Source: Globodera rostochiensis
Lineage: Eukaryota; Nematoda; Chromadorea; Rhabditida; Heteroderidae
Direction of reading: 5' to 3'
NCBI GenBank assembly: GCA_018350325.1
Contig: JAEVLN010000049.1
Span: 1-64,000 of the forward strand
Length of the DNA stretch: 64,000 bases
The notes under the pieces are model-generated. The model was not told the origin of the DNA. It saw only the letters and a program-made list of their open reading frames with translations, and did not search any database. Positions 21,420 to 31,400 of this stretch are shown here, piece by piece. A program made the translations under genes and the position numbers. The stretch's first letter is position 1; every line of letters starts with the position of its first letter.

Positions 21420-23177
21420 TTGAAGTCGGACGCCATACCCACATACTGCAGACCACGCCCCGTGCCGTACAACACACGATTGGTTGTTGAGGCCGAATTG
21501 GATCGTCTGCTGGAGCAGAACGTGATCCGACCCGTCGATCACACCCGCTGGGCCGCACCCATCGTGGTGGTAAAGAAAGCAAGCGGAGCGACTCGCGTTT
21601 GCGCGGATTTTTCGACCGGCTTGAATAACGCGTTGCTGTTGCATCAGCACCCGCTCCCGCTGCCCGAAGACATTTTCTCGAAGCTAAATGGAGGGCAAGT
21701 TTTTGCACAAATCGACCTGAAAGATGCTTATTTGCAAGTCGAATTGAAGGAAAAGTCGAAAGAGTTGTGCACGATTGCCACTCATCGAGGCAATTTCCGA
21801 TACGAACGCTTACCCTTTGGGGTTAAGTCAGCGCCAGGCATCTTCCAATGCATAATGGATTCGATGCTTAAAGCCATTGCGCATGCGTCTTGTTCCCTCA
21901 CTGCCGCGGAGAAGAATTACGCTCAGATTGAAAAGGAAGGACTCGCCGAGATTTTTGCGGTGAAGAAATTCCACAAATACATTTTCGGGAGACACTTCAC
22001 GCTACAGACGGATCACAAGCCGCTGTTGGCCATTTTCGGCAACAAAAAATGGCATCAAAGCATGTACGGCCAACCGCTTGCAGCGTTGGGCATTAATTTT
22101 GCTGGCAATGACTTCGACATCGAATACCAAAACACTGCGGATTTTGGTCAAGAAGATGCACTTTCGAGACTGATTGCAAAAGCGCCGGTGCCAGAGGAAG
22201 ATGAATTTATCGTGGCCTCAATCACCGATGAATTGGGAGCAGTGCAGCCGGTGATGACGCAACTCCCGTTAGTCCATGCCGATCTGGTAAAAGCGGCAAA
22301 AGAGGACGAAGTGATCAAAGAGGTGCAAAAGTGCATCAGGACTCAGTGGCCAATGAAAAAAGATATGGCCCCGAATATTATTCCATTCCACCGACGACGA
22401 GACGCACTTTCAATGGAGGATGGATGCCTTTTATATGCCGAGCGGGTAGTTGTTCCAATATCGTTGCAGAACGAAGTTGACAATGGCACACAATTTACTT
22501 CGCACGAGTTCAGGAAGTTCGCCAAAGAAAACGGGATCAACCACCTGTTCTCCGCTCCTTACAACCCGATGTCAAACGGACAAGCAGAACGGTTTGTCGA
22601 CACGTTCAAAAGGACATTTCGAAAGTTGAGAAAGGAGGGAGCGACGGAGATTGTGGACACATTTTTGGCAACGTATCGGATGACGCCAAACGAGTCATTG
22701 GTTGAGAAGAAAAGTCCTGCGGAGGCTTTCCTTCTGAGGAAACCCCGCACGACTTTGGACTTGCTCCGGGCAAAGCCAAAGCTTCCCGTCGTCCGAGACG
22801 AGGCCATGGAAAGACAATTCAACCGCCGTCATGGAGCGAGGCCGAGAACTTTTAGGCTTGGAGCCAAAGTTTTCGCGCGCCATCGGTTATCGCAACCGTG
22901 GCGCGCCGGGACGATTAGCCGCGGAAAGGGCGTCATCTACGACGTACAATTCCCGGACAGCTCCGTCAATCGATTCCATGCGAACCAAATATGGCCCGTA
23001 AGACGGAAGATAGGGACGCCGCCGAGAGACGAAACAGTGGAAGCGATTATTGCCGCTCTGGCGGCCGAAATTCCGAATCGAGGGCGACCGGACCGAGTTC
23101 CGATCGCGGACAGAGTTCAGATCGAACACCCGAAACGCCATAGGCGTCCGCCCGACCGCTTTTCACCTGGTCGTTAG
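21420..23177 (+). pseudogene. Ty3/Gypsy pol with two in-frame internal deletions
   Basis: One uninterrupted 585-residue frame, yet parts of the enzyme are gone. RT is present through motif A (FAQIDLKDAYLQV) and motif B (LPFGVKSAPGIFQC). It then jumps at about residue 157 (SMLKAIAHA|SCSLTAAEKNY) to the middle of RNase H (LQTDHKPLLAIF), so the YIDD active site is absent. A second jump near residue 350 (VVVPISLQNE|VDNGTQFTSHEF) removes the integrase zinc finger and first catalytic Asp, keeping the second Asp (DNGTQF) and the Glu (NGQAERF). The C-terminus is basic and Pro-rich. Both deletions preserved the frame. The enzyme cannot be active as it stands. Confidence 0.88.
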
Positions 23178-23227
23178 ACCACGGACGCCGAGGGCCTGCC
23201 GAGGGACACCAGAAAGAAATCCTTTTT

Positions 23228-23240
23228 AAGGGGGGGGAGG
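23228..23240 (+). promoter_or_regulatory. Polypurine tract
   Basis: AAGGGGGGGGAGG lies directly upstream of the LTR start TGTTGGG, the position of the plus-strand primer in LTR retroelements. Confidence 0.8.
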
Positions 23241-23511
23241 TGTTGGGAAGGGACTCAATTGAACGTTCTATAAAAACCTCTTCATCCCGATTTACCCTCT
23301 TCCCAGCCCCCCCCCCCCGCATGCCAATCGATAGCTGACCCAATGACCCCTTGTCACTTCCCTTTTACTTCTTTCCATATAGTTATCACTCCTCTCCCCG
23401 CATACCTTTGCTCCGTAAAGTATTAATTCCTTGGTTGTTCGTTTTTATTAACCTTCGAATAAACCTATATTTATTCGCTGCGCCGAGCTTAAATAAACTA
23501 GCGGCACAACA
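23241..23511 (+). repeat. 3' LTR, 271 bp
   Basis: Begins TGTTGGGAAG and ends GCACAACA, giving TGTTG...CAACA termini. It has a TATAAAA box at about 23270 and AATAAA signals near 23459 and 23491. A long C-run lies at about 23307-23320. It joins satellite-like ATGCCATCCATT at the right. Confidence 0.8.
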
Positions 23512-23585
23512 ATGCCATCCATTTTTCAACTAAATACGAAAAGTTTGGCTGGATTTTTATCTGGGTGTCATTTAAGAGCCAATTC

Positions 23586-24103
23586 GTGAGAGGAAAATAA
23601 TTAGATTAAATATCATTAAGAATCAACGCAAGTTTTTATATACTTAACTGTGTCTTTTTTCAATTCTAATAAAAAGCTGCCTAACATTGTAAAAATGTCA
23701 ACAGTTTTCAAGCCTAGACTATTTTCAGTTTCAAAATTTTGAAACTTTAACCGGTGATGCGTTTAAAAATATTATTCATGCCATCCATTCATGGAGGAAA
23801 ACAATTAGATTAAATATCATTAAGAATCAATGCAAGTTTTTATATACTTAACTGTGTCTTTTTTGAATTCTAATAAAAAGCTGCCTAACATTGTAAAAAT
23901 GTCCTTAAATTTTTATTTAATTTAGAACAGTGTCAAGAATCTAAAATATGCCGATGTCTAAAGAACAGTTTTCAAGCCTAGACTATTTTCAGGTTCAATA
24001 TTTTGAAACTTTAACCGGTGATGCGTTTAAAAATATTATTCATGCCATCCATTCATGGAGGAAAATAATTAGATTAAATATTAAGAATCAATGCAAGTTT
24101 TAC
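23586..24103. repeat. Satellite block e
   Basis: About two monomers, the first with an internal deletion at 23699. The second monomer gives the longest satellite reading frame, 23948-24136 (MPMSKEQFSSLDYFQ...). The satellite ends near 24103. Confidence 0.9.
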
Positions 24104-24621
24104 TCCTTTTTTTGCATTTTTCTAAGAAATTTTTAGAAAAATGCCTATGCTTGAAATCTTTAAAATCCATCATTTTTTATTAATTTAGTTCTTACAATTG
24201 TAAATGTACAATACTATTTGTCACATGTTTTTGAAACTTTTATAAAAAAAATCAAATCTTTGGGGGGTAGATTTTTGGTCCAAGAAAAAAGTCTTTTTTT
24301 AGGCAGGCATTTTTGGGAAAGAAAAAATTTTGATTTTAGGGGTAGTTTTTCTCTTTTTTATTGCTTCTTTCTTAAGAAATTTTGGAAAATGCCTAAAATA
24401 TTGCATTTTTTTCTTAAAATTTAGTGAAAAATTGCCAAAATAGGGTTTAAAAACGCAAAAACGGCGGTATAGGGATTTATTCACAAAAAGGCCGAAAAAG
24501 TGATTTTTAGGGACAAAAAGTCTTTCTATTTCAAAAATTTTTCGAAATGAATGCTATTTCTGGGTTTTCTCGTCAAACCCTATCCGCAAAAAAAAGTTAA
24601 ATCCTAAAAATCCCAGCTTTA
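24104..24621. other. AT-rich intergenic DNA, nothing recognised
   Basis: Homopolymer-rich T/A sequence with TTTTTAGGGG-like words that recur elsewhere in the window (25440, 26570, 30760). No supported gene. Confidence 0.6.
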
Positions 24622-24810
24622 ATCATAACGATTTTACGTTGTTTAACCCTCCGAATATAATCTGCACCCCGGAAAATCGCTGCATGGCACGGATGAATGG
24701 AAATAAACTATATAATATTGAAGAAGATTTCATTTTTCTGGTCCCGGTCCCGCTCAACCCTAGAATAAATTCATTAACATTTTGAAATTATTCAAAACGC
24801 CAAATTCAAA
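24622..24810 (+). pseudogene. Relic of a galectin-family last exon
   Basis: AACCCTCCGAATATAATCTG through CGCTGCATGGCACGGATG to TATAATATTGAAGAAGAT matches the last exon of genes A, B and C (36148, 47618, 60612). The shared 3' sequence GAATAAATTCATTAACATTTTG with its AATAAA at 24764 also follows. No other exon lies nearby, so a fourth family member probably once ended here. Confidence 0.8.
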
Positions 24811-24814
24811 GTTC

Positions 24815-24950
24815 GGCACTGTAAAATTTACCGCGGTAAAAAAATCGGTAAAAATTCACGGTAAATTTACCGGTTTACCGTTACCAGTCCAATTCATTTA
24901 ACGCGATAAATTACCGGTTTTCCGGTAATAATTTTAAACTAATATTAATA
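24815..24950. repeat. ACCGGTAA palindromic tract, left
   Basis: Repeated, partly inverted words built on GGTAAATTTACC and ACCGGTAA. A similar tract at 25640-25805 ends GTTAACGGAAATGCCATTTGCCG. The two could be ends of one repeat element. A related fragment (TTACCGCGGTAA) sits in gene A at 33862. Confidence 0.55.
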
Positions 24951-25639
24951 CTTATTTTTGAATTTGGCATTCAACATAAAGACATTTGGTCCAAATCTGA
25001 CTCAATTTAGTGCAAAATCACAATTTTTGCCCATTTTCTAACCAAAAATTTTGAAAATTCTAAAAATCCCTCACCCTCGCCACACGAAATCTAAGGCAGA
25101 TAGGGCTAGGACACTGTCTCGGGGTAGGCCACAAAAAAGATTTGTTTCATAATATTTTGATTCGGTCAAAATGAGAAATTTCGAAGCAGATTGGGCAATT
25201 TTCATTACAAATTGGGAGTCTAAATTCCAAAAATTTTCTCGACGGCGCCTATCAGCACCGCCTACCCCCCCCCCCCCCAACAGTAAAGCAAAATTCTAGA
25301 AATTATTTTTGAAAATCTAAAAATCGGCAAAAAAAAATTTTTTGAAATGTCTGCGGATTTCTTAACAAAAAATGTTAAAAATTTCCAAACGGTGTGGAGT
25401 ATATATTCTTTTGGAAAAATTCTGTAAGAAAAATGCAATAATACCCAAAAAAACACCCCCCAAAATCCAACGTCTTTTTAAAAAAATTGACGAAAAAATG
25501 CACCCCTAAAATTGCCATCGGAATTTGCAGAAGAAAAATCGAAAAATGGTTGCATAGACAAATTTGTGCAAGTTATCGAAAAAGATTTGTTGTGAGTTTG
25601 TTTAAGGAGAAAAGGACTTTAATTTCAGTTTTTGAAAAT
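24951..25639. other. AT-rich DNA with a poly-C run, no gene
   Basis: The middle of the stretch has GACGGCGCCTATCAGCACCG followed by a long C-run (25266-25278). An inverted relative with a long G-run and GGCGGTGCCAATAGGCGCCG lies in gene A intron 10 at about 30932-30970, marking a dispersed repeat family. Confidence 0.55.
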
Positions 25640-25805
25640 TTACCGGTTTACCGAGATTTGCCGGCATTTTTTGGTCGGTAAAAACCGGTAACAGTAAAAA
25701 CCGGTAAATTTACCGATTTACCGTTACCGGTCGTTTTGGGCCACGAACGGTAAAAACCCGGTAACGGTAATTACCGCTTTTACCGTTACCGTTAACGGAA
25801 ATGCC
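25640..25805. repeat. ACCGGTAA palindromic tract, right
   Basis: Partner of 24815-24950, with CCGGTAAATTTACCG and GGTAACGGTAATTACCG words. Confidence 0.55.
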
Positions 25806-25854
25806 ATTTGCCGAATATTTAATAAAAGTATAAAAGATTGGACCGACTGAAGCT

Positions 25855-26090
25855 TAGAAGTTTAAACATTTAGAGCCGTTTGAACAACGTGAACAGTTAG
25901 AACAAATGCACAGTTGGAACACTGTCAAAACTGGTTGAGCAGTTCGAACAAAGTGAACACCTGGGACAGATTAAACTGACTGAACAACTTGAACAGTTAG
26001 ATAAAACGTTTTAAACTGTTTGAACAGGTTGGACAGTTAAACTGTTTGAACAATTAGATCTGTTTGGATGAACTGCGAGAACAGCTTGAA
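25855..26090. repeat. Degenerate TTGAACAGTT minisatellite
   Basis: The ten-base word TTGAACAGTT and close variants recur about 15-20 times with irregular spacing. Non-coding. Confidence 0.7.
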
Positions 26091-26921
26091 CTTGCAGACC
26101 AAAAGTATTTTTTTCTTAACTAATATCGATAAAATCTTTAAAATAATCGGCGGCGCCTCACGCACTCCCAAAATGGGCACTCCAATACATTACATAGAAC
26201 GCATTTCCATGTGCATATTTTTGCATGTTTCGCGATTTATGTGCATATTTTGGCATTTTTCAAAAAAAGAAAATTGAAAAATTTCGATATTTCTTGAATG
26301 CAAAGTTATAATCAAAAATATAAAATCAAGTGATGTCATTTATCAATATATAAAAACTATCTTTAATCAGTAGAGCGGGGATTTATATGCACATAAAATC
26401 TTGAAATATGCGCATAAAATATGCATCAAAAATTGCAAAATATGCACATAAATTTTTTCAAATTCAATATAAAATTTCCCCCAAATTTTCAAATTTTTTA
26501 AATATAGCAAAAAATAGGCAAGATTTTCCTAATTGGAGTAATAAGAGAAATTTTAAGTCGCAAAAAAGTCAATTTTTAGGGGTGCATTTTTTGAAAATTT
26601 TTAAAAAGACGATCCTTAAGGGTGTATTCTTTGTTTTTTTGCATTTTTGTTAAGGAATATCGATAAATGGCGAAATATGGGAAATAATTTTTGTGTAAGT
26701 TAAAGTATAAAAAATAGTTATAATTTATGAATTAAAAAAGAGATATTCGGGGTGATAATATTGATTTGTATGCTCAGCAATGAATTGGAAGAATAAATAT
26801 TTAAAAAATGAAAGAAATTTATTATTAATAGTTGGCCAAAAAACGTTTTGGATGAAATTGTATAGAACGGTAACTGTTATTTGCATAGGAATGGCTTACA
26901 ATTTTGCATTTCTATTCGTCG
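26091..26921. other. AT-rich intergenic DNA
   Basis: Contains several TATGCACATAAA-like words (26330-26460). No gene is seen before the tRNA. Confidence 0.55.
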
Positions 26922-26925
26922 GCTC

Positions 26926-26980
<55 letters not shown>

Positions 26981-26995
26981 ATCCACCCGGGAGCG
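26922..26995 (+). tRNA. tRNA-Asn (anticodon GTT)
   Basis: A 74-nt cloverleaf: acceptor GCTCCCG/CGGGAGC with discriminator G, D arm GCGC...GCGC, anticodon stem-loop TTCGGCTGTTAACCGAA with GTT at 34-36, and T arm GGTGGTTCAAATCCACC. Poly-T follows at about 27001, a polymerase III stop. An identical gene with similar flanks lies at 37462. Transcribed toward gene A. Confidence 0.95.
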
Positions 26996-27110
26996 GGGAA
27001 TTTTTTTTGGTTTTAAAAAAAAAATATCTTTTTTGATCAGTAACAAAAGTTATATTAACATGAATTTTTTTTGGCATTTTATAATATCTATAAAAAAAGT
27101 TATGGCCTTT

Positions 27111-27344
27111 TGAAAAAATGCCCCTATATTTTTGTTACACAATGTATTTCTAGAAGTTTCGGCTTCGTAGAATCCAGGAAACAATTGGATTAGTTAAAGT
27201 ATGCTCTCCGGAAGCTACGATGGGTCCCCCGAGGCAGGATGGAGGTCCAATTTGAAGCAAGGTTCTTGAGATCATACTTCACCTATTCTGACTAAAACTA
27301 AATTAAGCTTCTGCGCTTTTGGATACCGTATTCATAAGGCGTGG
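27111..27344. other. Intergenic, nothing recognised
   Basis: Not shared with the tRNA block upstream of gene B. No supported feature. Confidence 0.5.
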
Positions 27345-27540
27345 GAACGGATACAAATTTTCGTATCCGTGTCCGTCCGTTCTCAAAATCTCATATCCGT
27401 TATCCGTCCGTATCCGTGACCTTCCAAAATCCCATATCCGGATATCCGCGGATATACAGCGGTTATATCCGCATAAGTGCGTCCGTATCCGGAAATCCGC
27501 GGATATCCGCATATCCGGATATCCGTGCCCACGCCTGGTA
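27345..27540. repeat. ATCCG-rich low-complexity repeat
   Basis: Tandem and partly palindromic ATATCCGGATATCCGCGG words. Shorter relatives lie in introns of genes B (46895-46980) and C (59940-60035), so the family is dispersed. Confidence 0.75.
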
Positions 27541-27638
27541 TTCATAACGAAAAGCATTGCTTAAGCTTGAGAGAGAATTCTGCTGGTTGGAAGTGGACGG
27601 TTAAAACGCCTTTGGCGGGGGCAAAAGGCAAATGGGAT

Positions 27639-27710
27639 GCCTCGGTAGCTCAGTTGGAAGAGCTGCCCAGGGATTGGGTGGAGGACGTGGGTTCGAGTCT
27701 CACCCGGGGT
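27639..27710 (+). pseudogene. tRNA-like pseudogene
   Basis: Box A (TAGCTCAGTTGGAAGAGC) and box B (GGTTCGAGTCT) are good. Acceptor arms pair with two wobbles, and the T arm pairs. The anticodon arm (GCCCAGGGATTGGGT) has a short stem and G instead of U at position 33, so no normal anticodon can be named. Probably a decayed tRNA or a tRNA-derived repeat. Confidence 0.5.
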
Positions 27711-28032
27711 TAACATTTTGCCTATTCTTTACTCTAGGAGAAAACAACGGTGAAAAATTAGGAGAATTTAACGCCAAGGCGTTTTTTTACAGTTTTGAAA
27801 AATCCGAATGCTATGAGCAATTGCAATTTTTCGCAAAAACTCCAACAATCTGCCCAAAATCCTGTTCCTGGTCCTTAAAACGCCCCAGGATCAGGAAATC
27901 CTGAAATCAGGATTTTTAATCCTAGTATTTCCTGGTCCTGGTCATTTCTGAAATCCAAATCCTGATTTTGATCCGGTTTCCAATCCGGTTCCTAATCCTT
28001 AGCGCCATTGATTGATCATTGTTTCAGTAATA
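27711..28032. other. CAGGATTT-rich repeat block
   Basis: CCAGGATCAGGAAATCCTGA and AATCCGGTTCC words. A homologous block precedes gene B at 37990-38150, so it is part of the duplicated upstream region. Confidence 0.55.
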
Positions 28033-28408
28033 AATTCACAATACCGTAGCTTTTATTTTTTAATTATAAAAATAATTAAAATTAATATAATATAGTTAAA
28101 TGAATCATCGACCATCTCGTTCAATTGGCCACCGGTGGCGAAACATATCGTTTTTGTGATTCCAATTACCATAAATCTGTGAACAATTTCATAAAAAATG
28201 AATTTCCATTGGAAATTTTTCCCCCACACTGAAATCACCCATTCGTTCGTTCATTCATTCATTCATTCATTGCGCCATTTGGAAGAATTGAGGGCTCCGA
28301 TTTAGTCGTTTAGCTATTCATTTTTTTTTAAATATAAAAATTCCAAAGGAATTTAATGTGAAAATTTATGCGTTTACTCAAAACTCAAACTTTAATTTAC
28401 ACAGCAAA
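28033..28408 (+). promoter_or_regulatory. Conserved upstream block, gene A
   Basis: Sequence from AATTCACAATACCGTAGC to the start codon is shared with genes B and C. It includes GAATCATCGACCATCTCG, CAATTGGCCACCGGTGG, AACATATCGTTTTTGTGATT and CACACTGAAATCACCCATTC. Conservation exceeds that of most introns, so it probably holds the core promoter and 5' untranslated region. Individual sites are not assigned. Confidence 0.45.
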
Positions 28409-31400
28409 ATGGTTGCTAAAACCAATTTTGCTATGCTTATTTTCTGCTTTTGGATGTGTTTCCATGCCGCGCAAGCGCAAGAAGAAACAAAACCGTAAGG
28501 ATTTTTGTTATTTTAATTAAATTTTATATTTTTTTAATAGGACTCGATTGACCGGACTTGGCAAGAACTGTTCCACGATCCCCGTCGCTCTGCTGGACCA
28601 ATGCTTTCCACACGAGGAATCGAAGACATTCGGAATCGAATTTCGCCTCCCGCCAACGGGCGGAAGTTGTGCCGATGGGTTCGATCAAAAATTTCCTAAA
28701 AATCGAAAATCCAAAAAAATTGCTTAGCCTGATCATCTGCTATACCGGCTCGCTGGCAACCCGGACACTGGACAACGCGCATAACCTGAATGGCTTATCA
28801 GTGAACTCCAAGCTGTTCAACGTGAACAACGCCGTCAATGTATGGAGTTTAGAGCCTTGGATAAATTAGAATTTTCAAAGAAATTTACAGAATGCTTTGG
28901 GCAAGTACTGCGCGGGCTTGAACGTTCCATGGCATGGCATAAAAGTCCACACTGAGAAATCGAATGGCAAAAACATCATCAAGCTGAGCACATCGCTTCT
29001 TAAAGACAAAGAACAAAGGTGGGCTTGGGGTATCACCAACCCTGTACAGTATCCCCTTTTTCCCGGATATACGGTAGAGCTTGTAAAGTATTGTCGAGAT
29101 TTTATTCTCACAAAAATGTGCCATTTGGGGGTAGCCAACCCTATACAGTACCCTCCCCCGGGATTTACGGTATAAATTGTTCTAATCGCAAACATTGCAT
29201 TTAGTTTTGAAATCCCGGATGCTCATCGCCAATTTATCATCCATTTTGGCAATGAAAATGAATTTTCCGCCTATGTGACGGTTGAAGGTAAATTTAAAAA
29301 ATGATTTTTGGTTTATTTTTCTTTTTTAGGACAACGCATTGATCTTGATGTCGAAAAGACCGAGCAGTACAAGCAATTGGCCCCAAATGGTGCGCATCTG
29401 AAGGATTTCGTCGGACTTTGGACTTTGGGCCTGGACATGCTGCCGTGGATGGACCACGAAGTGAAGCTGTTCATCAACCGCTCCTGCAGCTGTTCCATGG
29501 AAGCTTGGGTAGATTTTGATTAAGCCTGACCAGATGCTAATTTGTAAACTAAAAAGTTCATCCGCCCGACCGATCGAGAGCCAAATGACCCGAAAGAGCC
29601 ATCAACCGGAATCGGAGGATCAAAAGGAAAATGTATCGCCAAAACAGCCATGGAAGTGCCATTGAACAACAATCTGAAAGCTAACCATCTGATCCGGATC
29701 CAAATGCTAATCGATGGAAATGCTCTTGATAATAGCATTAGCTTCGAGCTTCTGGATTTGGGTAAGTAATTCTGATGCCAAATGTTAACTCAGCGAAAAT
29801 GGGACAAACCGTCGACTCAGCAAAGGGCGACAAATGGCCGACTCTCCTTAAACATTTCCAATTTGCGCGTGTCGACATTTTGCCATTTTTTTAATCGGAG
29901 TTTGATGAATTTTAGGCAAAAAAAACTCACCGATGACATTCACAATTTCGACGCGGCAAGCTGCAACCATCAAATTGAAAGGGGTTAAAAATATTTTATA
30001 CAAAATTTGTGGCAAAATTTTTGCTTTTTTTTAAAGTTATCTGCGAAGGAAATGGTTAATGTGCTGCCGAAAGGGAACGGCACTCGTCACGCAGACTTCA
30101 TCATTGCACTGACCGAGTTCAGCTACGGCATCGTGATGAACAAAATGCTTTTGGGAGACAAAGAATTTCTTCCGGAAAAGTGGTGGAACGGATTGCCATT
30201 CAACGACATGAAGGCACTTCGGGTCAGTTTTTAGTGATCAAGAAAAATGGGACTGATCATCATATGCTCTTGTTCTGATCTCGAAAAATCATAAAAAGAA
30301 CATTTTGTGTTGCTGTTCATATTACACTGATCACTGATCGGGATGGATAGGAAACGGATCCGCAAAATTGGACGTTTTTGTGGCCAATCTATCGCTGTGC
30401 CACAAAGGCACACTTGCCGCCCAAATTAGAGAAGCCCGGCGAGGAACGGAATTTGCGCGGGAAAAATGTGTGGGCTTCCCGGGCCACACTTTAAATTTTA
30501 AAGAATTTTTTTTTTTTCGTTTTTCATTATGAACAAATTAAAGTTGCGCGGCAAATTTTTGCTGCTGACTGATCCGCTCGTTATGCCATTTGAGACGTTC
30601 GGCCAGCGAAACTACGTAAGTTCAAGCAGGGCTTGTAGCCAGAAAAATTTTCGGGGGGGGGGAAGCCAAAAAAAGTCGATTCTTAGTGGTGCATTTTCTG
30701 TTTTTAATGCATTTTTGTTAAAGAATTTTTCCACAAAAAAGTTGTAATTTAGGGGTACATTTTTGGGGTTTTACTGCATTTTTCTTAAGCAATTTTTCTT
30801 TAAAAAAATGTTCGATTTCCGGTAAAATTTTTTAGTTTTTTTTCACTTTTTTGCTAAAAAATCGTAAATTTTTGAAAATTCGAATTTTTCAAAAATTCAA
30901 GTTTTTTTTTGGAATTCTGCCTTCTGCTGGAGGGGGGGGGGGGGGGCCGGCGGTGCCAATAGGCGCCGCCGAGGAAATTTTGAATTTTTAAAGGCTATTT
31001 GTTCAAGAAAATTGGTCAAAAATTTGTAAAAGTGCAAAACAAAAGGGTCCCCCAAATGGTTTTTGTTCTCAAAATTCCTTTGAAAAATGCCACTTTTTGA
31101 ATATTCTTTTAGAAGCCACAGCAACTAAAACTTCCATACTGGCAACGCATTTCCATCTTTCAAGAAGGCACAAATGTAATCTTCCAAATCAAACTGCATT
31201 CAATCAACAATAACTTCAACATTTATTTTTTGCACAACCGAATCGAGTCGCCCAAAGATGGGGATTTGAGTATGTCTATTTGGGGATACTCGAGAATGCC
31301 GTTTTAGCTTTGGGGGATACTCGTAAATGCCGGCTTTGGGATACTCTAGAATGCCGGCTTTGGGATACTCGAGAATGCCGTTTTAGCTTTGGAGGATACT

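Larger units (their letters stand above)
21418..23511 (+). mobile_element. Second Ty3/Gypsy element, 5' truncated and internally deleted, with 3' LTR
   Basis: Plus-strand pol remnant (21420-23177), purine tract and 3' LTR (23241-23511, TGTTG...CAACA). The 5' LTR, gag and protease are missing. Codon use and sequence differ from the minus-strand element, so it is a different lineage. Confidence 0.9.
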
